54,292 bases of DNA from an uncultured Sinobacteraceae bacterium. Its GTDB lineage: Bacteria > Pseudomonadota > Gammaproteobacteria > Steroidobacterales > Steroidobacteraceae. Location: assembly GCA_937902995.1 (NCBI GenBank), contig CALEKY010000149.1, positions 1 through 54,292 on the forward strand, written 5' to 3'. The notes under the pieces were generated by a model. The model worked only from the letters and a program-made list of their open reading frames with translations. It had not been told where the DNA came from and did no database searches. The position numbers and the translations under genes are program-made. Positions 8,111 to 16,315 of the stretch are shown one piece after another; positions within the stretch are counted from its first letter, which is position 1; the number at the start of each line of letters is the position of its first letter.

Positions 8111-8138
8111 CAGCCTTCAGTCTTCAGCCTTCAGTTGA
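8111..8138. repeat. Heptamer array, CTGAAGG family (right arm)
   Basis: Units CAGCCTT, CAGTCTT, CAGCCTT, CAGTTGA. The stop codon of the acyl-CoA synthetase, read on the minus strand, lies inside it at 8131-8133. Confidence 0.85.
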
Positions 8139-9864
8139 ACGCCTTCTTCAGCTCGCTCTTCAAGATCTTGCCCGCAGGGTTGCGCGGCAACGGTTCCGGC
8201 CAGAACAACACTTTCACGGGCACCTTGAACGCGGCGAGACGATGCGCGACGTGCGCACGGATTTCCTCTTCGGTCGCGCTCGCACCCGGTTTCAATGTGA
8301 CGACCGCAGCCGGTTCCTCGCCGAGCGTGCGATGAGGAATTCCGACGAGCGCGGCGTCCATGACGGCCGGATGCTCGTATAGGACGTTTTCGACTTCGAT
8401 GCAGTAAATGTTCTCTCCGCCGCGAATCAGCATGTCCTTCGCGCGATCGACGATATAAATGAAACCTTCCTCGTCGATCCTGGCGATGTCGCCGGTGCGC
8501 AGCCAACCGTTCACGAACGTCTGGGCGGTCGCTTGCGGATTGTTCCAGTAACCCTTGGCGACCATCGGTCCTTTGACCCAAAGCTCGCCGACTTCACCGA
8601 TCGGCAACTCTTGCGTGCCGTCCGGGCTCATGATTTTCGCTTCGCCCACCGCTGGAATCGGACCGCAGCTCGAAGGCCGGTTGATGTAATCCTCGGCACT
8701 GTGCCCCGTGAACGCAGCAGCAGTTTCCGTCATGCCCCATCCGTTGCCGGGCTGCGATGCAGGAAAGACTTCCTTGATGCGACGAACGAGCTCGGGCGCA
8801 GACGGTGCGCCGCCATAGGTGATGAGAGAAAGCGAAGACAAGTCATAACGGTCGCGGTTCGGATGCTCGACGATTTGCCATGCGATCGTCGGCACGCCGC
8901 CGGCCACGGTGACGCGCTCGCGCTCGATCAATTGCAGACCCTTCTCCGCGTCCCACTTGCGCATGAGCACGAGTTTGCTGCCGTTCGCTACGGCCGGAAT
9001 CATCGACGAGCTGCATGCGGTGACGTGAAAAAGCGGAATCGCGAGCAACGTTACCCGCTGCGGTTGCGTGGACGGATCCGGCGGCATTTCTCCGCGCCGC
9101 AAATAAGAACGCGCCAATCCGGCTGCCGTCGTGAAAATGTTTTGCGCGTAATTGCGATGGGTTCCGAGCGCACCTTTCGGTTTGCCCGTCGTACCGGACG
9201 TGTAGAAGATCGTCGCATCGTCGTCCGGATCGATGGCGACCTCCGGCAGCTCGCGCGCCGGAAGCTTGTGCCAATCGTTGACGACACCGAGCAGGGTTTC
9301 GAGCTTGATGACCTCGGGATCTGCGACGTCTTCGACGAGACGACTCACGTAGACGCGCTTGAGATCGGGACAATTGGGTAGATGCTCGGCCAAACGCTCG
9401 TAACGCTCGGCATCCATGATGGCGATCTTTGCGCCGGAATTGGTAAGTCCGTATTCGAGCTCGGGCCCCGTCCACCAGGCGTTGAGCGGCGTGATGATCG
9501 CGCCGATCGATACGGCGGCAAAAAAGACGACCGGCCACTCCGGCAAGTTGCGCATGGCGAGAGCAACCCGATCGCCCTTGTCGACGCCTTGGGCGCGCAG
9601 TTCATGCGCCAGCGCGACAACTGCGCGCTCGAATTCGGCAAACGTCGCACGATCGTCTTCGTAGACGACGAACTCGCGATCGGCGTAGGCACGACATGCC
9701 AAGAACGCATCGCGCAATGTTCGCGGCGCGTTCTTCCAGATCTTGGTCTTGATCCCGCGGATCTCCACTTCCTCGATCTCGAATCGAGATCCAGGTGCGG
9801 TCAGCTTCGCGTGTGCCTCCGCGATCGTCATCGCGGGCCAATTCGGCGGGAGGGAGGCAACCAT
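8131..9864 (-). CDS. Acyl-CoA synthetase (AMP-forming, long-chain type)
   Basis: A 577-residue ANL-superfamily adenylating enzyme. The P-loop-like motif YTSGTTGKPKGA, the aromatic GWGMTET motif, the LRTGD motif with the nearby hinge (IVDRAKDMLIRGGENIYCIE) and the C-terminal catalytic lysine in NPAGKILK are all present, in the usual order. It activates a carboxylic acid to the acyl-AMP and then the CoA thioester. The beta-oxidation pair across the convergent junction suggests fatty-acid or related substrates; chain length cannot be read from the sequence. No clear ribosome binding site precedes the ATG at 9864, and Met12 is an alternative start. A heptamer array abuts each end of the gene. Confidence 0.9.
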   Translation of the reverse strand: MVASLPPNWPAMTIAEAHAKLTAPGSRFEIEEVEIRGIKTKIWKNAPRTLRDAFLACRAYADREFVVYEDDRATFAEFERAVVALAHELRAQGVDKGDRVALAMRNLPEWPVVFFAAVSIGAIITPLNAWWTGPELEYGLTNSGAKIAIMDAERYERLAEHLPNCPDLKRVYVSRLVEDVADPEVIKLETLLGVVNDWHKLPARELPEVAIDPDDDATIFYTSGTTGKPKGALGTHRNYAQNIFTTAAGLARSYLRRGEMPPDPSTQPQRVTLLAIPLFHVTACSSSMIPAVANGSKLVLMRKWDAEKGLQLIERERVTVAGGVPTIAWQIVEHPNRDRYDLSSLSLITYGGAPSAPELVRRIKEVFPASQPGNGWGMTETAAAFTGHSAEDYINRPSSCGPIPAVGEAKIMSPDGTQELPIGEVGELWVKGPMVAKGYWNNPQATAQTFVNGWLRTGDIARIDEEGFIYIVDRAKDMLIRGGENIYCIEVENVLYEHPAVMDAALVGIPHRTLGEEPAAVVTLKPGASATEEEIRAHVAHRLAAFKVPVKVLFWPEPLPRNPAGKILKSELKKAFN

Positions 9865-9869
9865 GGTTC

Positions 9870-9900
9870 AGTGGATAGTGGATAGTTGACAGTTGATAGC
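9870..9900. repeat. Heptamer array, AGTTGAT family (left arm)
   Basis: Four units (AGTGGAT twice, AGTTGAC, AGTTGAT) begin 6 bp outside the acyl-CoA synthetase start codon. Confidence 0.85.
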
Positions 9901-9933
9901 GTGGTGAAGAGCTTCGATTGAGGCTCCTTTCTC

Positions 9934-9965
9934 GCTATCAATTGTCAACTATCGACTGTCAACTG
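9934..9965. repeat. Heptamer array, AGTTGAT family (right arm)
   Basis: Units GCTATCA, ATTGTCA, ACTATCG, ACTGTCA run opposite to the array at 9870-9900, from which they are separated by 33 bp. The stop codon of the thioesterase remnant (9949-9951) falls inside. Confidence 0.85.
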
Positions 9966-10138
9966 GTTGAGGCAGCGCCTCGATCTTGACGATTCTTGCC
10001 GTCGCGGTGGCCGTTGCGATGAGCTCGCCGTGTTCGGTTGCCAACTCTCCGGCAAGAAACGCGATCGATCCGCCGCGTGCAACGACGTGACCGGTACCGA
10101 TGAGCACGCCCGGTTTGGCAGGACGGTCCTTCGCGTCC
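9949..10138 (-). pseudogene. C-terminal remnant of a PaaI-type hotdog thioesterase
   Basis: The minus-strand frame reads RPAKPGVLIGTGHVVARGG then SIAFLAGELATEHG and ELIATATATARIVKIE, the last strands of a PaaI-family hotdog domain. An in-frame stop lies a short way upstream (within the end of the next gene), there is no ATG, and the N-terminal half with the HGG catalytic helix is missing. The remnant lies directly downstream of an intact PaaI-family gene on the same strand, so an ancestral tandem pair with one member truncated is the simplest explanation. The only start codon is an internal GTG (10105-10107), which would give too short a protein to fold as a hotdog. Confidence 0.65.
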
Positions 10139-10150
10139 TGCCGCTCATTG

Positions 10151-10573
10151 CTAGTCTCCTCGAGAGAGCGGCGGTGTCACGAGAAACACGCCGCTCGCGC
10201 GGACGATGCGCTCCTCGCCGACGTAGATGTAACAGGTCGCAAACGCCAACTTCTTTCCTTGTCGCTGCACATCGGTGCGCGTGTACAGCCAGTCTCCGAT
10301 CCGTGCCGAGCCCGCGTAGTCGATGGAAAGGCTTGCAGTCATCACCCCGATCGGAGGATCGCTGCCGAGGGAAAGCGTATAACCGAGTGCGGTGTCGGCG
10401 AGCGCCGCCAGAACCCCGCCATGCACGATGCCGCGCAGGTTTGCGTGCTTGGCTTGCGCGCGCAAACCGAGCGACAAGTCGTATCCGGAACCTTTGTAGT
10501 AGATGGGACCGAATAGCTCGGTTGCCGGACTTCCGCGAAACAGCGGTTCGTAGCCCGCAGGTACTTCGCTCAC
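10151..10573 (-). CDS. PaaI family hotdog thioesterase
   Basis: About 140 residues with the hotdog signature HANLRGIVHGGVLAALADTALGY, where the HGG(V/M) segment begins the central helix of PaaI-type acyl-CoA thioesterases. These release CoA from acyl- or aryl-acyl-CoA thioesters and relieve CoA sequestration. I place the start at the GTG at 10573 because it overlaps the stop of the upstream glyoxalase gene by one base (TAGTG), a common coupling arrangement; a TTG at 10606 would add 11 residues. A decayed second hotdog domain follows downstream, then the acyl-CoA synthetase on the same strand, so the group fits acyl-CoA turnover. Confidence 0.78.
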   Translation of the reverse strand: MSEVPAGYEPLFRGSPATELFGPIYYKGSGYDLSLGLRAQAKHANLRGIVHGGVLAALADTALGYTLSLGSDPPIGVMTASLSIDYAGSARIGDWLYTRTDVQRQGKKLAFATCYIYVGEERIVRASGVFLVTPPLSRGD

Positions 10574-10992
10574 TACCACTCGCCCGTGTTCGGCATCGAA
10601 GCCCAAGGTTCGCGCGGCGGCAAAGCCGGTCCCTTCTGCAACAGCTCGATCGAGATGTTGTCCGGCGAGCGCACGAACGCCATGCGCCCATCGCGTGGCG
10701 GACGATTGATCGTCACACCGTGACTCTGTAGCCGCTCGCAGGTGGCGTAGATGTCGTCGACCTCGTAGGCGATGTGCCCGAAGGCGCGCCCGATCTTGTA
10801 ATCCTCGGGATCCCAGTTGTACGTGAGCTCGATCTGCGCCTGTTCATCGCCCGGCGCAGCAAGGAAGACGAGCGTGTAACGTCCTTTCTCGTTCTCGGTT
10901 CTTCGCACTTCCCGCAATCCCAGCGCATCGCAATAGAACTTGAGCGATGCTTCGAGATCGCTGACGCGGACCATGGTGTGGAGGTATTTCAT
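10573..10992 (-). CDS. Glyoxalase I-like VOC protein (lactoylglutathione lyase)
   Basis: A 139-residue protein with two beta-alpha-beta-beta-beta modules. The N-terminal segment KYLHTMVRVSDLEASLKFY, the GRYTLVFLAAPG and IELTYNWDPEDY segments, and the AFGHIAYEVDDIYATCE region match GloA-type glyoxalase I, with His6 and the Glu of IELTYNW as likely metal ligands. The enzyme isomerises the methylglyoxal-glutathione hemithioacetal to S-lactoylglutathione; GshA encoded further along the window could supply the glutathione. The C-terminal extension after IELLQ is about 20 residues longer than in E. coli GloA. The gene is translationally coupled to the thioesterase downstream. Confidence 0.82.
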   Translation of the reverse strand: MKYLHTMVRVSDLEASLKFYCDALGLREVRRTENEKGRYTLVFLAAPGDEQAQIELTYNWDPEDYKIGRAFGHIAYEVDDIYATCERLQSHGVTINRPPRDGRMAFVRSPDNISIELLQKGPALPPREPWASMPNTGEW

Positions 10993-10995
10993 GCT

Positions 10996-11020
10996 AGGGC
11001 TCTGGGTACTGGGCTCTGGC
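10996..11020. repeat. Possible weak heptamer array
   Basis: Units AGGGCTC, TGGGTAC, TGGGCTC, TGGCACG begin just outside the glyoxalase start codon. The 7-bp phase is clear but the array is short and degenerate. Confidence 0.45.
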
Positions 11021-11090
11021 ACGAAATGATGCCATGCCGAGCGCCGACTCTGACCAGCAGTCCAGAGCTCAGCGCCCGGTGCCTTTACAC

Positions 11091-12938
11091 TCAGAACATT
11101 TCCGACTCCCCGATCTCCCGGATCTCCGTCTGATGACGTGCGGGGATCCAGTCGCCGGTGATCATCTCGTCGTAGGCTTGGCCGGGTCCGACCATCGGGT
11201 ACACGCCGGCGTCGGGGTCGATCATCACTTCGAGGAAGGCCGGGCCTTTGAACTCGATGAACTCCTTCACGACGCGCGGCACGTCTTCCTTGCGGTCCAG
11301 GCGCACGGCGTACGGGAACCCATCCGCCTGCGCGGCCTTGATGAAGTCCTTCTTGTGCAGCGATTTGTCGCTCGCGGACAGGCGGCCTTTGAAGAACAGC
11401 TTCTGCCACTGCTTGACCATGCCGTCGCCGAAATTGTTGAGCACGACGATCTTGATCGGCAGGTCGTAGGTCGTCACCGTCTCGAGCTCGCCGAGATTCA
11501 TGCGGATGCTCGCATCGCCGTCGATGTCGATGACGAGCTTGTCCGGATTCGCAAACTGCGCGCCGACAGCGGCGGGCAAACCGAATCCCATCGTGCCCAT
11601 GCTGCCCGAAGTGAGCCACAGACGCGGTTGGCGGAAATCGAAGTACTGCGCAGCCCACATCTGATGCTGCCCGACGCCGGTACAGATGATCGCTTCGCCG
11701 CGCGTGATCTTGTTGATCTCCTCGATCACTTGGTACGGCTGGATCAGGGGGCTCTCGCGATCGTAGTTCATCGCGTACTTGCGCTTGAGCTCCGCGCAGT
11801 GCTGGTGCCATTCGCTGAAATCGCGTTTGAAGCCGATTCGGCGAGCGTAGGCCTTCAATGCGCGCAAGCTCTCGGGCAACAGACCGACGTGATGCCAGTT
11901 CACGGCCTTGACCTTGTTGATCTCGCTGGCATCGATGTCGATCTGAGCGATGTACTTGGCGTTCGGCGCAAACTTGGCCGGATTGCCCGCCACGCGATCG
12001 TCGAACCGCGCGCCCAACGCAAGCAGGAAGTCGCAATCCTCCACGGCGTAGTTCGCAAACGCAGTGCCGTGCATGCCGAGCATGTGCATCGACAAGGGAT
12101 GCTTCGTATCGAACGCACCCAAGCCCATGAGCGTGCTCACGACCGGGATCTGCAGTTCGGCCACGAGCTCGCGTAGCGCCTGCGAGCCGTTGGAATGAAT
12201 CACGCCGCCGCCGGCATAGATGAGCGGCCGGTTCGACTCGGCGAGCTTCTCGAACAGCGTGGCGCAATGCGCTTCCGACAACGAATTGCGAACCAACCGG
12301 TTCATGCGATGGCGATAGCCCGGCACGGGTAAACGGCCGTTGCCCTGGAACGGTCCGCGCCAGTTCTGCACGTCCTTCGGCACGTCGATCACGACGGGGC
12401 CGGGCCGTCCCGTGCGCGCAATCTCGAAGGCCGTGCGAACCGTGGCTTCGAGCTTCGTCGGATCGGTCACGAGGAAAATGTGCTTGGCGACCGAGCCCAT
12501 GATGCTGGCGACCGGCGCCTCCTGGAAGGCGTCCGAGCCGATCGCGCTCGTCGGGACTTGCCCGCAAATGACGACGATCGGAATGGAATCGGCCATGCAG
12601 TCGCGCACGGGCGTTACCGTGTTGGTCGCGCCGGGACCGGACGTCACCAGACAAACGCCGACCTTGCCGCTCGCGCGCGCATAACCGGCGGCCATGAATG
12701 CAGCGCCCTGCTCGTTCGCGGGCACGATCAGCGGCATCTGGGGCCGACCGGCCTTCTGACACTCCTGGTTATGTACAAAAATCGCGTCGTATGTCGGCAA
12801 AATGGCGCCGCCGCTATACCCGAATACGGTATCGACGCCCTCGTCCACGAGGACCTGAACGATGATCTCGGCGCCGGACATCGTGCGCCCGGCAAGGGGG
12901 TGCGCGGCGGCACTGGTAGTTGCGTGGCTTTCTTTCAC
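11091..12938 (-). CDS. ilvI: Acetolactate synthase large (catalytic) subunit
   Basis: A 615-residue thiamine-diphosphate enzyme. The N-terminal PYR domain holds the catalytic Glu in VPANEQGAAFMA; the middle domain has the GNPAKFAP region; the C-terminal PP domain carries the metal/ThDP motif DGDASIRMNLGELETVTTYD then ending in NN, and the KQWQKLFFKGRLS loop typical of acetohydroxyacid synthases. It condenses two pyruvates, or pyruvate and 2-oxobutyrate, in branched-chain amino-acid synthesis. The symbol ilvI is chosen over ilvB or ilvG by general resemblance only. The start is a GTG; Met20 is an alternative. The regulatory subunit lies divergently across 205 bp rather than downstream, which is unusual. 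ilvC is not adjacent. Confidence 0.88.
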   Translation of the reverse strand: MKESHATTSAAAHPLAGRTMSGAEIIVQVLVDEGVDTVFGYSGGAILPTYDAIFVHNQECQKAGRPQMPLIVPANEQGAAFMAAGYARASGKVGVCLVTSGPGATNTVTPVRDCMADSIPIVVICGQVPTSAIGSDAFQEAPVASIMGSVAKHIFLVTDPTKLEATVRTAFEIARTGRPGPVVIDVPKDVQNWRGPFQGNGRLPVPGYRHRMNRLVRNSLSEAHCATLFEKLAESNRPLIYAGGGVIHSNGSQALRELVAELQIPVVSTLMGLGAFDTKHPLSMHMLGMHGTAFANYAVEDCDFLLALGARFDDRVAGNPAKFAPNAKYIAQIDIDASEINKVKAVNWHHVGLLPESLRALKAYARRIGFKRDFSEWHQHCAELKRKYAMNYDRESPLIQPYQVIEEINKITRGEAIICTGVGQHQMWAAQYFDFRQPRLWLTSGSMGTMGFGLPAAVGAQFANPDKLVIDIDGDASIRMNLGELETVTTYDLPIKIVVLNNFGDGMVKQWQKLFFKGRLSASDKSLHKKDFIKAAQADGFPYAVRLDRKEDVPRVVKEFIEFKGPAFLEVMIDPDAGVYPMVGPGQAYDEMITGDWIPARHQTEIREIGESEMF

Positions 12939-13143
12939 GGCCGAATCCTGGGCACAGGGGAAGCGCTGGCGTCAGTCGATAATGCAGTGCAAGAGCCTAT
13001 CAGAACCGGGAGGGCGTGCGTTAGCCGTCTGCGGCACGTCGGATACGTTCCGCATCGCGAAGCACGCGGATTCTTCTCGCGAGCTTTCTGGTTCCCTGCA
13101 TCAGTCCTGTATGCTCTCCATGCAAGTTGTCCAGTGACCGACC
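12939..13143. promoter_or_regulatory. Shared divergent promoter region of the acetolactate synthase subunits
   Basis: This 205-bp gap separates the start codons of the large subunit (minus strand) and the small subunit (plus strand). It must hold both promoters. I see no leader peptide rich in Ile, Leu or Val codons and no obvious attenuator. Confidence 0.5.
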
Positions 13144-13707
13144 ATGAGCACGACCGCTCCCAACCCGATTCCGATCAACTCTCCGACAAGGTCCTCCGCA
13201 ATGACTGCGCACAAGCGCCACATCGTTTCCATCCTGCTTCAAAACGAGGTCGGAGCGCTGACGCGCGTCGCCAGTTTGTTCTCCACGCGCGGATACAACA
13301 TCGAGTCTCTGAACGTCGCGCCGACGGACGATCCGACCGTATCCCGTCTGACGCTCGTGACTCGCGGCACCGAAGCGGTCGTGCAGCAGATCGTCAATCA
13401 ATCGCTCAAGCTGATCGACGTCATCAACGTGGACGACATGACGCGCGATCAGCACATCGAGCGGGAACTGTTATTGATGAAGTTGCGCGCCCCGGCAAAT
13501 CAGATGGAAAACCTGCGTGCGGCGATCAAGAAGGCCGGCGCACGGATCTTGTCGGACGATGCCGAGAGCTTCACCGTCGAACTGACGGACAGTGAGTCGC
13601 AGATCAACCGTTTCATCGCCGAAGCCGGCAACTTCGGCGAAGTGCTCGAAGTGGTGCGAAGCGGTGCACTGGCGATCTCACGCGGCACCGAGACACTGCG
13701 CGCGTGA
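13144..13707 (+). CDS. ilvH: Acetolactate synthase small (regulatory) subunit
   Basis: A 187-residue protein (168 if the ATG at 13201 is used). An N-terminal ACT domain begins KRHIVSILLQNEVGALTRVA with the characteristic RGYNIESLNVAPTDDPTVSR, and a C-terminal domain carries RELLLMKLRAP, both diagnostic of IlvH/IlvN. This subunit activates the catalytic subunit and confers feedback inhibition by valine. Most homologues begin close to the ACT domain, which favours the ATG at 13201; neither candidate start has a strong ribosome binding site. It is transcribed away from its catalytic partner. A weak intrinsic terminator follows. Confidence 0.9.
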   Translation: MSTTAPNPIPINSPTRSSAMTAHKRHIVSILLQNEVGALTRVASLFSTRGYNIESLNVAPTDDPTVSRLTLVTRGTEAVVQQIVNQSLKLIDVINVDDMTRDQHIERELLLMKLRAPANQMENLRAAIKKAGARILSDDAESFTVELTDSESQINRFIAEAGNFGEVLEVVRSGALAISRGTETLRA

Positions 13708-13729
13708 GTCGCGACCCACAACCAACAAC

Positions 13730-13751
13730 GCGCCCGAGCTCGCGCTTTTTT
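13730..13751 (+). terminator. Weak terminator after ilvH
   Basis: A short GCGC / GCGC stem (13730-13733 and 13742-13745) around an 8-nt loop is followed by six T residues. Confidence 0.45.
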
Positions 13752-13854
13752 CCGGCATCCGGATCGGAAAGCAACGGACGGCGCAATCGCTGACTCGATT
13801 GCGTTCGCGCTTCGCTCACCTGAGTGAGATTGTGTGCCCGCACGTGGAGCCAGG

Positions 13855-14463
13855 ATGTATCGGCTATACGACTTTCTTCCTTCGGGAAACGGATACAAGG
13901 CCCGACTCGTGCTCAAACAGCTCGGCATTCCTTATGAGCTGATACAAGTCGATATCGTGAACGGCGGCGCTCGCACGCCGGAATTTCTCGCCAAGAACCC
14001 GAACGGACGCATTCCCGTACTGGAAGTACCGGGCCGCGGTTATCTGCCCGAAAGCCACGCGATCATTTCGTTTCTCGCTGACGGGACTCACCTCGTGCCG
14101 ACCGATCCGTTCGACCGCGCACGCATGTGGCAATGGATGTGTTTCGAGCAGTATCACGTCGAGCCGAACATCGGCACGGCCCGCTTCTGGACGAGCTTGT
14201 TGGGCAAGACACGAGCTGAGCTCGGCGAGAAGCTCGTCGAAAAGAAGAAGAGCGGCTACGCAGCGCTCGACGTCTTGGAAGAAAGTCTCCGCGGCCGCGA
14301 GTACCTCGTCGCCGATCGTTACAGCCTCGCGGATATTTCATTGTTCGCGTACACACATGTCGCACACGAAGGCGGCTTCGATCTTGCGCCCTATCCAAAT
14401 GTGCGCGCTTGGCTGGATCGAGTGGCGAGCCAGCCGGGATGGGTGCCGATCACCGAGGCCTAG
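13855..14463 (+). CDS. Glutathione S-transferase family protein
   Basis: A 202-residue protein with the two-domain GST layout. Residues 1-76 form the thioredoxin-like domain (MYRLYDFLPSGNGYKARLVL, cis-Pro segment NGRIPVLEV, and the glutathione gamma-glutamyl contact LPESHAI), and the rest is the helical domain with the N-capping motif LADISLFAYTH. It probably conjugates or transfers glutathione. The ATG at 13855 is preferred because GGAG stands 5 nt before it. The Ser/Asn pair at positions 10-12 would have to supply the activating residue, as in many bacterial beta/theta/nu-like GSTs. No operon partner is evident. Confidence 0.85.
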   Translation: MYRLYDFLPSGNGYKARLVLKQLGIPYELIQVDIVNGGARTPEFLAKNPNGRIPVLEVPGRGYLPESHAIISFLADGTHLVPTDPFDRARMWQWMCFEQYHVEPNIGTARFWTSLLGKTRAELGEKLVEKKKSGYAALDVLEESLRGREYLVADRYSLADISLFAYTHVAHEGGFDLAPYPNVRAWLDRVASQPGWVPITEA

Positions 14464-14473
14464 CGGCCTCCGC

Positions 14474-14504
14474 CAGGCTGTAGGCTGGAGACTGTAGGCT
14501 GTCG
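14474..14504. repeat. Heptamer array, GGCTGTA family (left arm)
   Basis: Units CAGGCTG, TAGGCTG, GAGACTG, TAGGCTG begin 10 bp after the GST stop. Confidence 0.8.
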
Positions 14505-14633
14505 ACAAGAAAATCGCCGCACCTTACGGCGGGAGTTTTCGAACAAACAGTTGATCCGAGGCCACGTGACTCGTCGGTGGTCACCGTGCGCCACGTCTCG
14601 CAGTCGGCTGAGGAAGCGCGGCAGCACCCTCTT

Positions 14634-14665
14634 CCTACAGCCTACAGCCTAAAGTCTACGGCCTT
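14634..14665. repeat. Heptamer array, GGCTGTA family (right arm)
   Basis: Units CCTACAG twice, CCTAAAG, TCTACGG, oriented opposite to the array at 14474-14504. It abuts the terminator hairpin of the quinone oxidoreductase gene. Confidence 0.8.
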
Positions 14666-14692
14666 GCCTGGAGCCATCAGGCTCCAGGCAAG
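14663..14692 (-). terminator. Strong hairpin at the end of the quinone oxidoreductase gene
   Basis: A perfect 13-bp stem, CTTGCCTGGAGCC / GGCTCCAGGCAAG, with loop ATCA. The stop codon (14677-14679) lies in the loop, so the stem uses the last codons of the gene. Confidence 0.7.
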
Positions 14693-15654
14693 AGGACCGT
14701 CGATCCCGTCGTCTTTCTCGCTTCGAGATCGCGATGCGCTTGGGCGACTTCGGACAGCGGATACGTCTGGCCGATACGCACCGAAACGATCCCCCGCTTG
14801 ACGACATCGAACAGCTCTTGCGCAGCTTTCTCCAGCTCGGGCCGCGTCGCGATGTAGTGGAACAACGTTGGGCGGGTCAGGAAAAGCGAGCCGCGCTTGC
14901 TCAGCTCGAGCGGCGAGAACGCAGGCGCGGGTCCGGAAGCATTTCCGTACGTCACCATCATGCCGCGCGGCCGCAGCGAATCGAGCGAGCCGAAGAACGT
15001 GTCCTTGCCGACCGAGTCGTAGACGACGTGCACCCCTTTGCCTCTCGTGATCGATTTGATCTCAGCCACCCAGTCTTCGGAGCTGAGCAGCACGTGATCC
15101 GCACCGAAGCCGCGCACGAGCTCGGCTTTCGGCTCGGACCCCACGATGGCGATGACCTTCGCGCCGAGATGCTTCGCCCATTGCACGGCGATCGATCCGA
15201 CGCCTCCGGCAGCCGCATGGATGACGACCACGTCGTTCTTGCGAACCCGATATGTCCGCCGCAGCAGGAACTGCGCCGTAAGACCCTTCAGCATGATGGC
15301 AGCGGCGAGCCGATCGTCGATCTCGTCGGGCAAGCGCACTGCACGATCGGCGGGGAACAACCGTACTTCCGAATAGGCGCCGGAAAGGCCGCCCGTGTAG
15401 GCGACGCGGTCTCCGACCGTGAGATTCTTGACCTTGGAACCGACTGCCTCCACCACGCCGGCCGCTTCGCGTCCGAGCACCGCGGGCAACGGCACGGAAT
15501 AGAGTCCCGTCCGTTCGTAGATATCGATGAAATTCAGGCCGATCGCGGTATGACGAATACGAATTTCGCCGGGGCCGGGTTCTCCGACGTCAACGTCTTC
15601 GTAGGTCAGGACTTCCGGTCCACCCGTTTGATGAATGCGAACGGCTCGAGGCAT
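14677..15654 (-). CDS. Quinone oxidoreductase (MDR superfamily, Qor type)
   Basis: A 325-residue zinc-independent medium-chain reductase. The N-terminal GroES-like domain (GLNFIDIYERTGLYSVPLPA, then VLGREAAGVVEAVG) lacks the structural-zinc cysteines. A Rossmann domain centres on VVVIHAAAGGVGSIAVQWAK, with the AAGGVG loop selecting NADPH. It reduces quinones with NADPH, or enoyl or aldehyde substrates in related enzymes. It is a single gene with a strong hairpin at its end, and lies 220 bp downstream of the PII gene on the same strand. That spacer holds a modest GC hairpin near 15830-15851 but no gene, so the two may be separately transcribed. Confidence 0.88.
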   Translation of the reverse strand: MPRAVRIHQTGGPEVLTYEDVDVGEPGPGEIRIRHTAIGLNFIDIYERTGLYSVPLPAVLGREAAGVVEAVGSKVKNLTVGDRVAYTGGLSGAYSEVRLFPADRAVRLPDEIDDRLAAAIMLKGLTAQFLLRRTYRVRKNDVVVIHAAAGGVGSIAVQWAKHLGAKVIAIVGSEPKAELVRGFGADHVLLSSEDWVAEIKSITRGKGVHVVYDSVGKDTFFGSLDSLRPRGMMVTYGNASGPAPAFSPLELSKRGSLFLTRPTLFHYIATRPELEKAAQELFDVVKRGIVSVRIGQTYPLSEVAQAHRDLEARKTTGSTVLLPGA

Positions 15655-15874
15655 GCGGCGACTCCCCTGGACACGCGATCTCCAGGCGAGAGTGTAGCGA
15701 TGCGCCGCGGTCGAGTGTCGATCCTGGGGATAACCACGGGCGAGGGCTCGTTCGCAGCGAGCCGCGAACGACGCGATAGACCCTCACCCGCTCGCTGACA
15801 CCTGCTCGGCTGGATGGCCCGAGCTCCCCGGCGCGTCGTCGAGCGCCGGAGATGCTTTGCCGGGGCAAGAGCTC

Positions 15875-16213
15875 TTACAGAGCTTGATCGTCCGTTTCGC
15901 CGGTGCGGATACGCAGGACGCGCTCCAGATCGGTAATGAAGATCTTGCCGTCGCCGACTTTGCCCGTCTTGGCGGCGTTGATAATCGCCTCCACGACTTG
16001 ATCGACGAGAGCATCCTTCACGGCCACCTCGATCCGCGTCTTCGGTACGAAATCGACGACATACTCGGCCCCGCGATAGAGCTCCGTATGTCCGCGTTGA
16101 CGGCCGAAGCCTTTGACCTCGGTAACCGTCATTCCCGAGACACCGATCTCCGATAGAGCTGCTCGCACGTCGTCGAGTTTGAATGGCTTGATGATTGCGC
16201 TGATGAGTTTCAT
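15875..16213 (-). CDS. glnK: Nitrogen regulatory protein PII (GlnK/GlnB)
   Basis: A 112-residue PII protein of exactly normal length. The T-loop GHTELYRGAEYVVDF carries Tyr51, the uridylylation site, and the B-loop TGKVGDGKIF and C-loop RVLRIRTGETDDQAL are complete. PII binds ATP, ADP and 2-oxoglutarate and controls GlnE, NtrB or AmtB. I favour glnK over glnB because a well-matched sigma-54 promoter and an NtrC-type site lie upstream, the usual control of glnK. The expected downstream amtB is absent; the next gene is a quinone oxidoreductase. The symbol is therefore tentative, the PII assignment certain. Confidence 0.88.
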   Translation of the reverse strand: MKLISAIIKPFKLDDVRAALSEIGVSGMTVTEVKGFGRQRGHTELYRGAEYVVDFVPKTRIEVAVKDALVDQVVEAIINAAKTGKVGDGKIFITDLERVLRIRTGETDDQAL

Positions 16214-16315
16214 TCCCCGTGGCTCCTGTCTCGGACTGCGGGACGATCAAATCTGGTTGTTCGTTCATCGCTGCCCGGCGTTGGTCAGAATACCTTGCCT
16301 ACCGCAGCGTGGCTT

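Noticed and set aside
10573..12762. A 729-codon minus-strand frame spanning acetolactate synthase and the glyoxalase
   Set aside because: Only its last 139 codons encode a recognisable protein (the glyoxalase). The rest is the out-of-frame shadow of the acetolactate synthase gene.
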